Source: Sphingobacterium faecium (lineage in GTDB: Bacteria; Bacteroidota; Bacteroidia; Sphingobacteriales; Sphingobacteriaceae). From it: a stretch of DNA of 64,000 nt. A program made the position numbers and the translations under genes. The stretch lies in contig NZ_QBKH01000006.1 in the NCBI RefSeq assembly GCF_003054045.1, forward strand, positions 186,001 to 250,000, written 5' to 3'. Under the pieces are notes generated by a model. It was not told the origin of the DNA. It worked only from the letters and a program-made list of their open reading frames with translations, and ran no database searches. Positions 41,355 through 50,774 of the stretch are shown piece by piece (position 1 is the first letter of the stretch; each line of letters begins with the position of its first letter).

Positions 41355-44300
41355 ATGTATTCAAACCGCAAATTAAAACATTTATTAATCTGGTCTATGC
41401 TAGTGGGAAATCTAGCTTTAGTGCATGCACAAGATCGAAACATCCAAGGTAAGGTTAGGGACGCCGTTACAGGAGAGGTGCTCAGTAATGTCACAGTTAG
41501 TGTAAAAGGAGGTAAGCAATCCTTACAGACTAGAGCTGATGGATCATTTATTTTACCTACTCATCCGAATACAATCTTAATTATCACTTCTACAGGCTAT
41601 AAATCTCAGGAGGTACAAGTTGGTCAAGGAGAGACATTGGATATCAAGCTAGAATCTTCAAATCAACAAATTGATGAAGTTGTTGTGGTGGGGTATGGGA
41701 CACAGAGCAGAAGAAGTGTAACCGGTTCTATTTCTAAATTGGATAAAGAAGTGCTTCAAAATTCGCCTAGATCTAATGTTGCAACTGCACTTCAAGGAAG
41801 TATTCCAGGATTACAGGTTGTTAATAAATCTGGTCAACCAGGTGCAGCTCCTATGTTAAAGTTAAGAGGTGGGGCGTCTATCAATAATCCGGGAGCTCCT
41901 CTAGTTATTGTTGATGGTGTTATTCGGGATCTGAATGATATCAGTTCTGAAAACATTGAGTCGATTGATTTATTGAAAGATGCTTCTGCGACAGCTATTT
42001 ATGGCGCTAGAGCAAACAATGGAGTGCTTTTGGTGACGACTAAAACAGGGAAGGCAGGCACTTCTAATATATCCTACAAATTTGTCGGAGGCTTTAACCA
42101 GCGCAGAGCAGGTTATGAATATATGAATGCAGGTGATTATATCCAATATACGCGACAAGGCTATTTAAATGCTGGGCGCTCATTGCAATCTGTCAATAGC
42201 TCAAGGGGATTGGGTATTTCATCAGACCCTGCTTACAATTCTGCATTTGATATTAAACAATTCACAGATGAATTGAAGCCCTTATTAAATCAGGGTTGGA
42301 AGCTTGTGGATGATTCCTATGGAGGTCAGATCATTTATAAAGATCATGGTGGTGAAGTGGAAGATGCCTTATTTAGAAATACCTATACAAAAGATCATTA
42401 TGTAAATGTTTCGGGAGGAAATGAAAAAGGGAAATACTTCGCAGCATTTGATGCTTATAATGAAGATGGCGTGATCGTTGGTTCTAGCTACAAAAGATAC
42501 ACGGGAGATATCAATGGTTCTTACAAGTTGAAACCTAACGTGGAAGTATCAACCAATGTTACACTTTCCACTGCTTCACAATATGGGACACCATCTTCCG
42601 AAACGAATGCGATCTATAGGACATTAGCGATTTGGCCTACTTTTAATCCATGGATTGATGACGCTAAAACACAACCGAATCCAGGTATTTCAGTCAGTGA
42701 TGGAAATCCACTTTACTGGTTAGGGCGGTTGAAACGTAAAAATGAAACGAACCGTATTGTGGCGAATGCTTCTTTAAAATGGGATATATTGCCAGGCCTT
42801 TATCTTAAAGCAACAGGTAATGCTTATATGAAAGAAGAGTTGAATGAGTCTTTCCAAATGTCTACCCAAACTTATTCCAATATATTTTCAAATCCACAAA
42901 CGATTGGGAGTAGTTCAAGAGATGCTTTTCGTAATTTGAATAGAGACTTTCAGACGCAGTTCAATGGTATCTTAAATTATTCGAAAAGTATTGCAGAAAA
43001 GCATAATATTTCTGCAATGGTGGGAGCAGAATATTTTAAAGTGAAGACCGACTATATGCAAGTGTATGGAAAAAATGCACCTACTGATGATATCCCTACG
43101 GTCAATGCATCTACGGTTTTCGCAGCTGGAAGTAATACCAGTAATGCATCTGAGTACCGAATCATATCTTCAATGGGACGACTTGCATATGATTATGATG
43201 GCAGAATATTGATCAATGCTGTATATCGATTAGATGGAACTTCTATATTAGCACAAGGAAATCGTACTGGATTTTTCCCTGGGGCATCCGCAGGATGGAA
43301 TATGCATCAAGAAGAGTTTTTTAAGAAATCCGTTCTTTCAAAATATATAACCACCTTCAAACCACGGATAAGTTATGGCGAGAATGGAAATATAGCAGGT
43401 CTAGGTCGCTACCAAGTACAAGGAGTATATAACGTGCAGCCCAGTTACAATGGTTTGGCTGGCTATTTAAATACTTCTCCCGTAAATAAGAATTTAGCTT
43501 GGGAGACCAGTAAAACAACAGGTGCTGGTTTGGATTTGGGTATATTGAACAATCGGATTACTGTATTATTGGATTATTACGATCGCCGTACAAGTAATTT
43601 ACTAACCAATTTGTTGTTGCCTAGTTACGTCGGATTTCCAAACATCACAACGAATTTAGGGACTTTACAAAATAAAGGTTTTGAAGTCGCGGTACAGTCA
43701 CAAATTTTAAAAAATCCTGATGGATTTAATTTAAATATTGGTGCTAATGCTGCTTTTGTCAAAAATAAAATCTTGGAACTTCCATTTAATGGTGTTGAAA
43801 ATAATAGACAGGGTGGTTTACGGGTTTACGATCCAGCTTCAGGTCAAGTTAAATGGGTAGGAGGTTATCAAGAAGGTCAAACATTGGGCGATATCTATGC
43901 TTATAAACAAGTTTCTATTTTTAAAGATGATGCAGAAGTAAGTCAGATAGCAGGCAATAGAACTGATCAAATTGCTGGGATCACTGGACCTAATCTACCT
44001 GCAGGTAAAAATGGAAGGATAACGCCCGGCGATGTCAATTGGCTCGATGTTGATGGTAATAATATCATCGATTCTCGTGATCAAGTATATATCGGAAATA
44101 TCAATCCTAAGTGGACTGGTGGTTTTACTACAAATATGAGTTATAAAGGATTCACTATGTTTTCCAATTGGGAATTTGCATTAGGACATACCATTTATAA
44201 TGATCTTGTTGCGCGTACATTGGGTAATTATCAGGGAACCTTTAATTATTTAGAATTACAAAAACAAGCATGGTCTCCTACGAATACGGACACAGATATT

Positions 44301-44654
44301 CCAAAAGTTTACTTTGCAGATCAAGTTGTAGGATCAAAACAGAATTATACACGGGGTAATAATGGCAATCCAAATTTGAATAGTAATAATTCTAGATTTT
44401 ATGAGAAAGGGGATTATTTAGCGCTTCGCGAAATTACTCTTTCCTATGATCTTCCAAAATGGTTATACTCAAAAACACATATTCTTTCACGAGCTCGAAT
44501 TTATGTAAGTGGAAATAACCTCTTTTATATTACTAAATTTTCTGGTCCAACGCCTGAACCGCCAGTTGATGGAAACAATGTAGGAACTGGTGTGTATGGT
44601 GGTACATATCCGACCCCGAGATCATATGTATTGGGTGTTCAACTTTCTTTTTAA
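41355..44654 (+). CDS. SusC/RagA-family TonB-dependent outer-membrane transporter
   Basis: A 1099-residue protein. Signal peptide through about residue 27 (VHAQ), CarboxypepD_reg-like domain (NIQGKVRDAVTGEVLSNVTV), TonB-box-like region DEVVVVGYGTQSRRSVTGS, plug domain (GSIPGLQVVN, PLVIVDGVI, SIDLLKDASATAIYGARA), then the barrel ending YVLGVQLSF. There is no STN domain, so it is not of the anti-sigma-signalling type. With SusD it forms the gated importer for an oligosaccharide. The downstream lyase suggests sialic acid or sialylated glycans. Confidence 0.93.
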   Translation: MYSNRKLKHLLIWSMLVGNLALVHAQDRNIQGKVRDAVTGEVLSNVTVSVKGGKQSLQTRADGSFILPTHPNTILIITSTGYKSQEVQVGQGETLDIKLESSNQQIDEVVVVGYGTQSRRSVTGSISKLDKEVLQNSPRSNVATALQGSIPGLQVVNKSGQPGAAPMLKLRGGASINNPGAPLVIVDGVIRDLNDISSENIESIDLLKDASATAIYGARANNGVLLVTTKTGKAGTSNISYKFVGGFNQRRAGYEYMNAGDYIQYTRQGYLNAGRSLQSVNSSRGLGISSDPAYNSAFDIKQFTDELKPLLNQGWKLVDDSYGGQIIYKDHGGEVEDALFRNTYTKDHYVNVSGGNEKGKYFAAFDAYNEDGVIVGSSYKRYTGDINGSYKLKPNVEVSTNVTLSTASQYGTPSSETNAIYRTLAIWPTFNPWIDDAKTQPNPGISVSDGNPLYWLGRLKRKNETNRIVANASLKWDILPGLYLKATGNAYMKEELNESFQMSTQTYSNIFSNPQTIGSSSRDAFRNLNRDFQTQFNGILNYSKSIAEKHNISAMVGAEYFKVKTDYMQVYGKNAPTDDIPTVNASTVFAAGSNTSNASEYRIISSMGRLAYDYDGRILINAVYRLDGTSILAQGNRTGFFPGASAGWNMHQEEFFKKSVLSKYITTFKPRISYGENGNIAGLGRYQVQGVYNVQPSYNGLAGYLNTSPVNKNLAWETSKTTGAGLDLGILNNRITVLLDYYDRRTSNLLTNLLLPSYVGFPNITTNLGTLQNKGFEVAVQSQILKNPDGFNLNIGANAAFVKNKILELPFNGVENNRQGGLRVYDPASGQVKWVGGYQEGQTLGDIYAYKQVSIFKDDAEVSQIAGNRTDQIAGITGPNLPAGKNGRITPGDVNWLDVDGNNIIDSRDQVYIGNINPKWTGGFTTNMSYKGFTMFSNWEFALGHTIYNDLVARTLGNYQGTFNYLELQKQAWSPTNTDTDIPKVYFADQVVGSKQNYTRGNNGNPNLNSNNSRFYEKGDYLALREITLSYDLPKWLYSKTHILSRARIYVSGNNLFYITKFSGPTPEPPVDGNNVGTGVYGGTYPTPRSYVLGVQLSF

Positions 44655-44675
44655 TTGAATTAATTGAAAACTATC

Positions 44676-46211
44676 ATGAAAAAAACAATATTAACTTATC
44701 TATTTGTAGGAAGCTTAACCTGTTTGGGATTAAATTCATGTACAAATGATCTGGAACTTACGCCAGTAAGTAACTATAGTGATGAAATTTATTGGAAGAC
44801 AGCAGATCAATTTGACGCATTTGTTGTCGGTTTGCATTCCAGATTTAGAACGCATGAGCGCAATTTTTTACTTTTAGGCGAATTGCGTGCTGGGCTTTTC
44901 GGCAATGATCCAGGAACTACTGCATCTTTCACTGGAGAAGCATCACAAGGTCTGGAAAGAATGTGGCTACACAATTTGGATATGGATAATTCTGGAGTAA
45001 GCAATTTTGGAGGATTATATGATCAGATCAACCAACTTAATTTAATGATTAACAAATTGAACAGTACCAATGTATTGACTGAAGGAACAAAAAACTATTA
45101 CTTAGGTATGGCGCATGGTATGCGTGCATTTTACTATTTCCAGTTATATCGGACTTGGGGAGATGTCGTTATTCAGACCGAAGCTATCGATAAGATTGAA
45201 GTTTCAAATCTTGCAAAAGCGGCATCACCTGCAGCAGAGGTAATAGCGCTGATTAAATCAGATGTGGATCAATCAGTTTCAGCTTTTGGAACAGATTATA
45301 GTATTAAACAAGAACGTTCTTTTTGGTCTAAAAGTGCTTCTTTAATGCTCAAAGCAGAGGTTTATTTGTGGTCAGCACATCGCGAGGGCGGTAAACCAGA
45401 TGCTACTATTGCAAAAAATGCTCTGACAGATATTAAATCTAATTTACCTTTAGCTTTGCAAACAGACTTCAACAGCGTTAATGATGTAAAAAGTAAAGGA
45501 AATAATGAAATGATATTTGTGCTTCGACATAAACTGAATGAAGCCACTCTTGGATTTATTACAGATTTTGTTCCTAATGCAAATATTCTTGTTAATTTCT
45601 CCGATTCTTTGGCTAAACGTCAATTTAGTGTGACACAGGATAATTATGGAGGTTTATTACGAATCCCAACTCGTATCCGTACTTATCGTAATTATCATGA
45701 TTTAGACACGCGTAAAAACACCTCTATTCAGGCGGCATATAGTAAAGATAATACAGGTAATTATAAAATTGCAGGTTGTTTCCTAAAGAAATACCAAGGA
45801 GAGCAGAATGCAGGTTCTAGAGCTTACACCAATGATTATCCCATATATCGTTATGCAGATCTTTTATTATTGTTGGCTGAAGCAAAAGTCATTCTAGGAG
45901 AAAGCCCGAAAGAAGAAATCAATCTAGTACGTAACCGTGCATTTGGTACTCATTATACGGAGAGTGTATTTGGTTATCCAAATCAATCTGTTGATAAAAA
46001 TCCTAATGAAGCGATTTTACAGGAACGTAAATTTGAATTTTTAGGGGAGGGTAAGTATTGGTACGACTTAAGAAGGTTTGGCAATCAATATGTGTTTTCC
46101 CATACAGATTTATCGGCACAAGAGGCTTATAAGTTGTTATGGCCGATTGATCGTGCTTCACTGACAAACAACAGAGCTCTTAAACAGACGGTTGGCTATC
46201 CTGAATTTTAA
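44676..46211 (+). CDS. SusD/RagB-family surface glycan-binding lipoprotein
   Basis: A 511-residue protein; ATG at 44676 gives signal peptide MKKTILTYLFVGSL and lipobox LNSC (Cys at about residue 22). SusD hallmarks are the N-terminal DLELTPVSNYSDEIYWKT, the TPR-bearing AHGMRAFYYFQLYRTWGDV, and the C-terminal RYADLLLLLAEAK and ERKFEFLGEGKYWYDLRRFG. It captures the glycan on the cell surface as the lid of the SusC barrel. It is 21 nt after susC, and an intercistronic hairpin separates it from nanA. Confidence 0.93.
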   Translation: MKKTILTYLFVGSLTCLGLNSCTNDLELTPVSNYSDEIYWKTADQFDAFVVGLHSRFRTHERNFLLLGELRAGLFGNDPGTTASFTGEASQGLERMWLHNLDMDNSGVSNFGGLYDQINQLNLMINKLNSTNVLTEGTKNYYLGMAHGMRAFYYFQLYRTWGDVVIQTEAIDKIEVSNLAKAASPAAEVIALIKSDVDQSVSAFGTDYSIKQERSFWSKSASLMLKAEVYLWSAHREGGKPDATIAKNALTDIKSNLPLALQTDFNSVNDVKSKGNNEMIFVLRHKLNEATLGFITDFVPNANILVNFSDSLAKRQFSVTQDNYGGLLRIPTRIRTYRNYHDLDTRKNTSIQAAYSKDNTGNYKIAGCFLKKYQGEQNAGSRAYTNDYPIYRYADLLLLLAEAKVILGESPKEEINLVRNRAFGTHYTESVFGYPNQSVDKNPNEAILQERKFEFLGEGKYWYDLRRFGNQYVFSHTDLSAQEAYKLLWPIDRASLTNNRALKQTVGYPEF

Positions 46212-46255
46212 TAGTCTGCCAATCGTTTATTGCTATTATTTTAATAAAAAAACAT

Positions 46256-46291
46256 ATCCTGCCTCATTTAGTAATTGAAATGGGGTGGGAT
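46256..46291 (+). other. Intercistronic RNA hairpin between susD and nanA
   Basis: A 14-bp stem (46256-46269 with 46278-46291) closes over an 8-nt loop when G-U pairs are allowed. There is no T run after it, so it looks like an mRNA-stabilising or attenuating structure, not a full terminator. Confidence 0.5.
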
Positions 46292-46323
46292 CATATTTAA
46301 ACTGAAAACATAAGTATATATTT

Positions 46324-47244
46324 ATGATCACTCAAAAAATCGAGGGCTTAATTGCAGCTCCCTTTACGCCATTTAATGAAAACGGCACATTAAATTTAGC
46401 CCAAATACCCCATTATTACCAATCTTTAAAAAACAATAATGTGAAGGGGGGATTTATCTGTGGATCAACAGGAGAAGGAGTATCTTTAACCTTTGATGAA
46501 AAGGTGGAGGTGTTAAAAGCCTGGGCTAAACTCACGGTAGCCGACTCAGATTTCATCTTGATGGTATTATTGGGAGGAACTAATATTAAGGAGTGTATTG
46601 AACTGGCTAAAATTGCTGAACAAGAAGGTGTTGATGCAGTTTCATTTACATCTCCATATTATTTTAAACCTGCTGATGTAGGACAATTGACTAAATGTTG
46701 TGCTGAAATTGCTGCAGCCGCACCCCAGACGGCTTTTTATTATTATCATATACCCGTATTGACTGGCGGAAATTTTGCGATGCTTGACTTATTAAAAGAA
46801 GTAGATGGCAGGATCCCCAATTTTGCAGGTATTAAATACACCCATGAAGATTTTATGGATTTTTTATCGTGTATGAATTTTGCTGGACGTAAATATGATA
46901 TGTTGTGGGGAAGAGATGAAAATATGTTGTCATCCCTTGTGTTAGGAGCAAAGGGGGCTGTTGGAAGTACTTATAATTACGCAGCACCATTATATCACGA
47001 GCTGATAGAAGCATTTAATGAAGGTGACTTTGAACGAGCCAACTTGTTACAACAAAAATCTATTGATATGATTACTTTATTAGGAAAATATGGTGGTATA
47101 GCAGTAGGAAAGTCATATATGAGACAAATTGGAATAGATTGTGGTGCGTTTAGACTTCCCGTCAAAAATATGTCTGTTGAACAATATCAATCATTTGAAC
47201 ATGATGTTGCTCAATTGAGCTTTAACACATTTTGTTCAAAGTAG
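46324..47244 (+). CDS. nanA: N-acetylneuraminate lyase
   Basis: A 306-residue TIM-barrel aldolase of the DapA/NanA family. GSTGEG (47-52) binds the pyruvate carboxylate. The segment FYYYHIPVLTGG carries the catalytic Tyr141, and AGIKYTHEDF carries the Schiff-base Lys171. The YYYHIP.LTG form and MLWGRDENMLSSLVLGAKGA match sialic acid lyases (including animal NPL), not dihydrodipicolinate synthase. It splits N-acetylneuraminate into ManNAc and pyruvate in the cytoplasm. Third gene of the GntR-controlled SusCD unit. No ManNAc kinase or epimerase and no sialidase are encoded here. Confidence 0.9.
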   Translation: MITQKIEGLIAAPFTPFNENGTLNLAQIPHYYQSLKNNNVKGGFICGSTGEGVSLTFDEKVEVLKAWAKLTVADSDFILMVLLGGTNIKECIELAKIAEQEGVDAVSFTSPYYFKPADVGQLTKCCAEIAAAAPQTAFYYYHIPVLTGGNFAMLDLLKEVDGRIPNFAGIKYTHEDFMDFLSCMNFAGRKYDMLWGRDENMLSSLVLGAKGAVGSTYNYAAPLYHELIEAFNEGDFERANLLQQKSIDMITLLGKYGGIAVGKSYMRQIGIDCGAFRLPVKNMSVEQYQSFEHDVAQLSFNTFCSK

Positions 47245-47304
47245 TAGCAAACTTATTTCACATATGTATGAGTTAAAGCAATCCTAATGTTCGGTTTGTG
47301 CGAA

Positions 47305-47346
47305 AAAGTCGATTCCCTTTTATATATGATAAAAAGGAATCGACTT
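47305..47346. terminator. Bidirectional terminator between nanA and the fucosidase gene
   Basis: AAAGTCGATTCC pairs with GGAATCGACTTT, extended by CTTTT/AAAAG around the loop, with one bulged C. It lies between convergent genes. Confidence 0.8.
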
Positions 47347-47365
47347 TACGATATATCGATATTAT

Positions 47366-49192
47366 TTATTTAGCAGGAATCAGGCTGATTGAACTGATCT
47401 CTGGAAGCATGTTTCCTTTGATTTCAAGTGCATTGAGCTCAACTTTTAAAGCAGTATCACCCAGCGATTGCTGAGAGATCTCAAATGTTCCAATTTCCAT
47501 ATCTACAAACTGATTGCCTTTAGCATCCTTAAGTTGGTATGACAGTTTGTTGTTTCCCAATGAAAGTGAAATTGTACCTGATTTTTGTTCATTAGGGAGA
47601 TAATTGACAACTACTTTATAAGTGCCAGGACGTTGTATTTTGATATCCCATACCACTTGATCTCCTTTATTTGACCAATCACCTATTGCATTAGGACGAT
47701 TGGGATTATGTGTCGTAGCACCGACAACTTTAATACCTCCAGAGCCAGTTAATTTGGCATTATTTGCTGTCAATACTATTCGTCCGTCTTTTTGAGTGCG
47801 TATCTGCTGTCTTATAACCTCTGGCAAACCCTTAATTTCAGCTACGATCACCAATGGCATTCGACCGTTAAAATTAGCTGGTAATTGAATTGTCTTGCCA
47901 GCAGATGTATTTGTAATTTTTAAAGACTTTTTAGAATCTCCTATTACATATGATTTACTGATCGTACTAGCCAAGGGCACCTCTATGGTCCCATTTTGTG
48001 GAATATCAAAAACATGGAAATAAAGCTTTTTACCCTTCTGAGTACAGTATCCCCAGTCAAGACCTTGAAATGGGCTTGCCGTAGTACCGTAGATTGCTTC
48101 ACTATTAACTTTCATCCATTGTCCAATATCTTGAAGCAACATCACTGCTTTTTCAGGTATTGCACCTTCACCATCAGGTCCTACGTTAAGTAAGAAGTTT
48201 CCACCTTTACTAACAGTTTCAATAAATAAACGCATTGTTTTGTCAAAAGATTTCCAGTTTTGGTCATGTGCGCTATATCCATAACTTTCATTCATGGTAT
48301 GGCTCACTTCCCAGTCCATGCCTGGAAGACCAGTTGGTGGAATATATTTTTCGGGAGTACCTATATCTCCATTTTTATTTTCTAGGCCATCCCAGAATCT
48401 ATTGTTAACGATAATTTGCGGTTGCCATTTGATCAAGTCTGTCAAGATACGCTTTGTTCCCCAGCTTTCGCCTTCTCTGTTTTTACTGCTAAAGTCCAGC
48501 CATAGCACATCTAATCCGCCATAATTATTAGCAAGTTCTTTTACTTGTCCGTACAGATAATCTTTATAAACTTCGTGATTTGGTTTATAATCAGTAGGGT
48601 TGGGATTCAGATAGGAAAGGCCTTCGTAAGAATCAGGATGTTGCCAATCTAAGAGTGAATAGTAAGCTCCTGCTTTTAGACCTTGCGCACGAAATGCGTT
48701 GATAACTTCTCCATATAAATCCCGACCCATGGGCGAGATATTCGTACTTCCTGTGATATCATTTTTTAAAGAATAGGGTTGTTGGCTATTAAAAATGGAG
48801 AATCCTTCATGATGACGTGATGTAATGATGACATATTTCATGCCTGCTTCCTTAGCTAAAGATGCCCATGCATGGGCATCAAATTTTGAAGCCGTAAATT
48901 TTGGTTTTAATGCTTCCGCATAAGGTTTACTTGGTACCTTGGCCCAAGCTTGTATCCATTCGGCATAGTGTTGTGGATATTGTTTTCCATCCCAACTACC
49001 TCCAGCAGCACTGTAGAGACCCCAATGGATAAACAAGCCAAATCGAGCTTCTCTAAACCATTCCATACGACTGTCCTTTGTTTCTTTCCATCCGGATACT
49101 CCTTCGTATGGAACTGATGAAGATTGCGCAGTAGCAGATAAAACTGCTGTAGAAAGTAAACTGAGGAGTGTAATTTTTTTAATTATTTTCAT
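47366..49192 (-). CDS. GH29 alpha-L-fucosidase with C-terminal accessory domain
   Basis: A 608-residue exported enzyme. ATG at 49192 gives signal peptide MKIIKKITLLSLLSTAVLSATAQ; the frame is open 47 codons further up but the extension has no signal. The GH29 TIM barrel (about 35-390) shows ARFGLFIHWGLYS, the conserved TSRHHEGFSIF (125-134), and YGGLDVLWLDFSS with the probable nucleophile Asp233. The beta-rich C-terminal part (about 395-608) contains a carbohydrate-binding-like module (PGTYKVVVNYLPNEQKSG). It removes terminal L-fucose from glycans. Next to a sialic acid operon it would help strip mucin-type or milk-type glycans. Confidence 0.9.
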   Translation of the reverse strand: MKIIKKITLLSLLSTAVLSATAQSSSVPYEGVSGWKETKDSRMEWFREARFGLFIHWGLYSAAGGSWDGKQYPQHYAEWIQAWAKVPSKPYAEALKPKFTASKFDAHAWASLAKEAGMKYVIITSRHHEGFSIFNSQQPYSLKNDITGSTNISPMGRDLYGEVINAFRAQGLKAGAYYSLLDWQHPDSYEGLSYLNPNPTDYKPNHEVYKDYLYGQVKELANNYGGLDVLWLDFSSKNREGESWGTKRILTDLIKWQPQIIVNNRFWDGLENKNGDIGTPEKYIPPTGLPGMDWEVSHTMNESYGYSAHDQNWKSFDKTMRLFIETVSKGGNFLLNVGPDGEGAIPEKAVMLLQDIGQWMKVNSEAIYGTTASPFQGLDWGYCTQKGKKLYFHVFDIPQNGTIEVPLASTISKSYVIGDSKKSLKITNTSAGKTIQLPANFNGRMPLVIVAEIKGLPEVIRQQIRTQKDGRIVLTANNAKLTGSGGIKVVGATTHNPNRPNAIGDWSNKGDQVVWDIKIQRPGTYKVVVNYLPNEQKSGTISLSLGNNKLSYQLKDAKGNQFVDMEIGTFEISQQSLGDTALKVELNALEIKGNMLPEISSISLIPAK

Positions 49193-49372
49193 GAAGGTTT
49201 GGTTCGGTTTGACACAAGGATGCATCAAGTTGACGATTGTTTTTATCTTTTGGAAATAAATCGAATGATTTGTATGTTTTAAATTAATAACGGTTATTGA
49301 TCGCTCATAACATATAGAAAAATCGATTTGCATTTTTTGAGTTCGTTAAATCCGTACAACATAGCAAGAATT

Positions 49373-50206
49373 TTAAAGATGATCATGAATGTTAAATTTT
49401 CCTAGTTCCATTTCCTTTCGGTATAAACTCGGATTCTTATTCATAATTTCTTTAAAGAACTTATTGAAGTTCGTTAGATTTTGATAACCGCTCGCATAGC
49501 AGACCTCAGAAATATTATAGTTTTTATCTTTTAATAGTTTACAAGCATGACCTATTCGCATTTCATTCACAAATCTAGAAAACGATTTCTGTGTGTGTTT
49601 TTTGAAAAAGCGACAGAATGCATTTGGAGTCATATCCAATAAAGCAGATGCATCCCGCAGGGAAACAGTATCTTTAAAATTTTGCATGACATATAGATAA
49701 ATTAAATTTATACGTTTATTTTCTCTTTCGCTATAAATAGGTTTGTATGCACCATTTGACAAACTATCGTATTCATTCGTTTGGTACAACAATGTGATGA
49801 GATTCAGAAAACCTGTTATTTTCGATAAAGAATCTTTATCGATTAAATCGCGCATCATAACAATTGCTTTTTCTAATGTGTCACCAAAAAAACGTAAACC
49901 ATCTTTTGCCTTATCTATAAACTGCTCCATGGCTTGGATCGTAGATTGATCATCGGTTAATTGAATGAGAAAATCAGCAGGGAAATAGATGACAATAGCT
50001 CTCGCACGTTCATGATGATTTTCCGTTAAAAATACATCGTCATTACGCCAGATATGGGGAATATTTGGACCAATCAATACTAGATCTCCAGCGCTAAATG
50101 AGTCGATATGGTTGCCAACAATACGTTTACCATAGCTTTCTTCAATGAGAACAAGTTCACATAACTCGTGAAAATGTAGGGGATTACTTAAAAAAGCTTC
50201 GTCCAC
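49373..50206 (-). CDS. AraC-family regulator, N-terminus possibly frameshifted
   Basis: A 277-residue frame starting at GTG 50206. A cupin domain (PLHFHELCELVLIEES, LVLIGPNIPHIWRND) and a C-terminal double HTH (SALLDMTPNAFCRFFKKH, EVCYASGYQNLTNFNKFFKE) place it with sugar-responsive AraC proteins. The family normally has a few more residues before the cupin. They are present upstream, but in another frame: ATG at 50237 reads MILKFIY and would continue into RKLVDEAF if one T at 50216 were absent. So either the gene starts at GTG or it carries a 1-nt insertion. It probably regulates the adjacent fucosidase gene (181 nt away, same strand). Confidence 0.82.
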   Translation of the reverse strand: MDEAFLSNPLHFHELCELVLIEESYGKRIVGNHIDSFSAGDLVLIGPNIPHIWRNDDVFLTENHHERARAIVIYFPADFLIQLTDDQSTIQAMEQFIDKAKDGLRFFGDTLEKAIVMMRDLIDKDSLSKITGFLNLITLLYQTNEYDSLSNGAYKPIYSERENKRINLIYLYVMQNFKDTVSLRDASALLDMTPNAFCRFFKKHTQKSFSRFVNEMRIGHACKLLKDKNYNISEVCYASGYQNLTNFNKFFKEIMNKNPSLYRKEMELGKFNIHDHL

Positions 50207-50774
50207 CAGTTTACGAATATATAAATTTCAATATCATAAAACAATTTTAAGCTATAGGCAGTAGTCAATACTATAAGGAGGGATATATAGTTGTAAGAGC
50301 AAATTCAAAATATACGTATAGTATCTTCACATTTTAACTATTGCTTTTCAATAACATTATTTTTTAATACTTCAATGATCCCAGAATTTGAACATTTACG
50401 AATGCTCAAGTCATTAAGCATGATCGCGTCATCAACGTTTATTCCAAATATTAACTGGACTATATGAATCATAGTTTTTTAAAAATATAGGTTTAAAAAA
50501 GATAATACCCACAGTTTTTAGTTACTTAAGTAAGTAAACTCTTCAATAGCGTTAATATTCTGTCACTAATTGATAATTTGGTTGTAATTTCTTATTGTTT
50601 AGATCGCTAATTTTATAATTATTAAAAATAGACCAGCTTTAAGCAACATCATTATAGAAACCTTAGTATTATTTTATAAAACCTAAAGAGCCAATTTAAC
50701 AATTTGTCTTTGTATAAAAATCTAAATATCGAGGTGGAGATTTAACCTTAAAGTTAAATATATATATATTAAAA
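50207..50774. promoter_or_regulatory. 568-base intergenic region upstream of the planctomycete-type operon
   Basis: A very AT-rich stretch. It holds a perfect 12-bp palindrome TTACTTAAGTAA (50522-50533), a one-mismatch -7 candidate TGTCTTTG (50705-50712) upstream of the 50775 gene, and a 44-codon minus-strand remnant (50338-50472). I see no RNA gene. Confidence 0.4.
50338..50472 (-). pseudogene. Possible remnant of a glycoside hydrolase C-terminus (very tentative)
   Basis: A 44-residue frame (MIHIVQLIFGINVDDAIMLN..., later SGIIEVLKNN) has the rhythm of a parallel beta-helix C-terminus such as in GH28 enzymes. It is short and isolated and could be chance; no upstream part of such a gene is visible. 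Confidence 0.2.

Noticed and set aside
46256..46291. Full intrinsic terminator after susD
   Set aside because: The stem is good, but no T run follows on the plus strand, so I list it as an intercistronic structure only.
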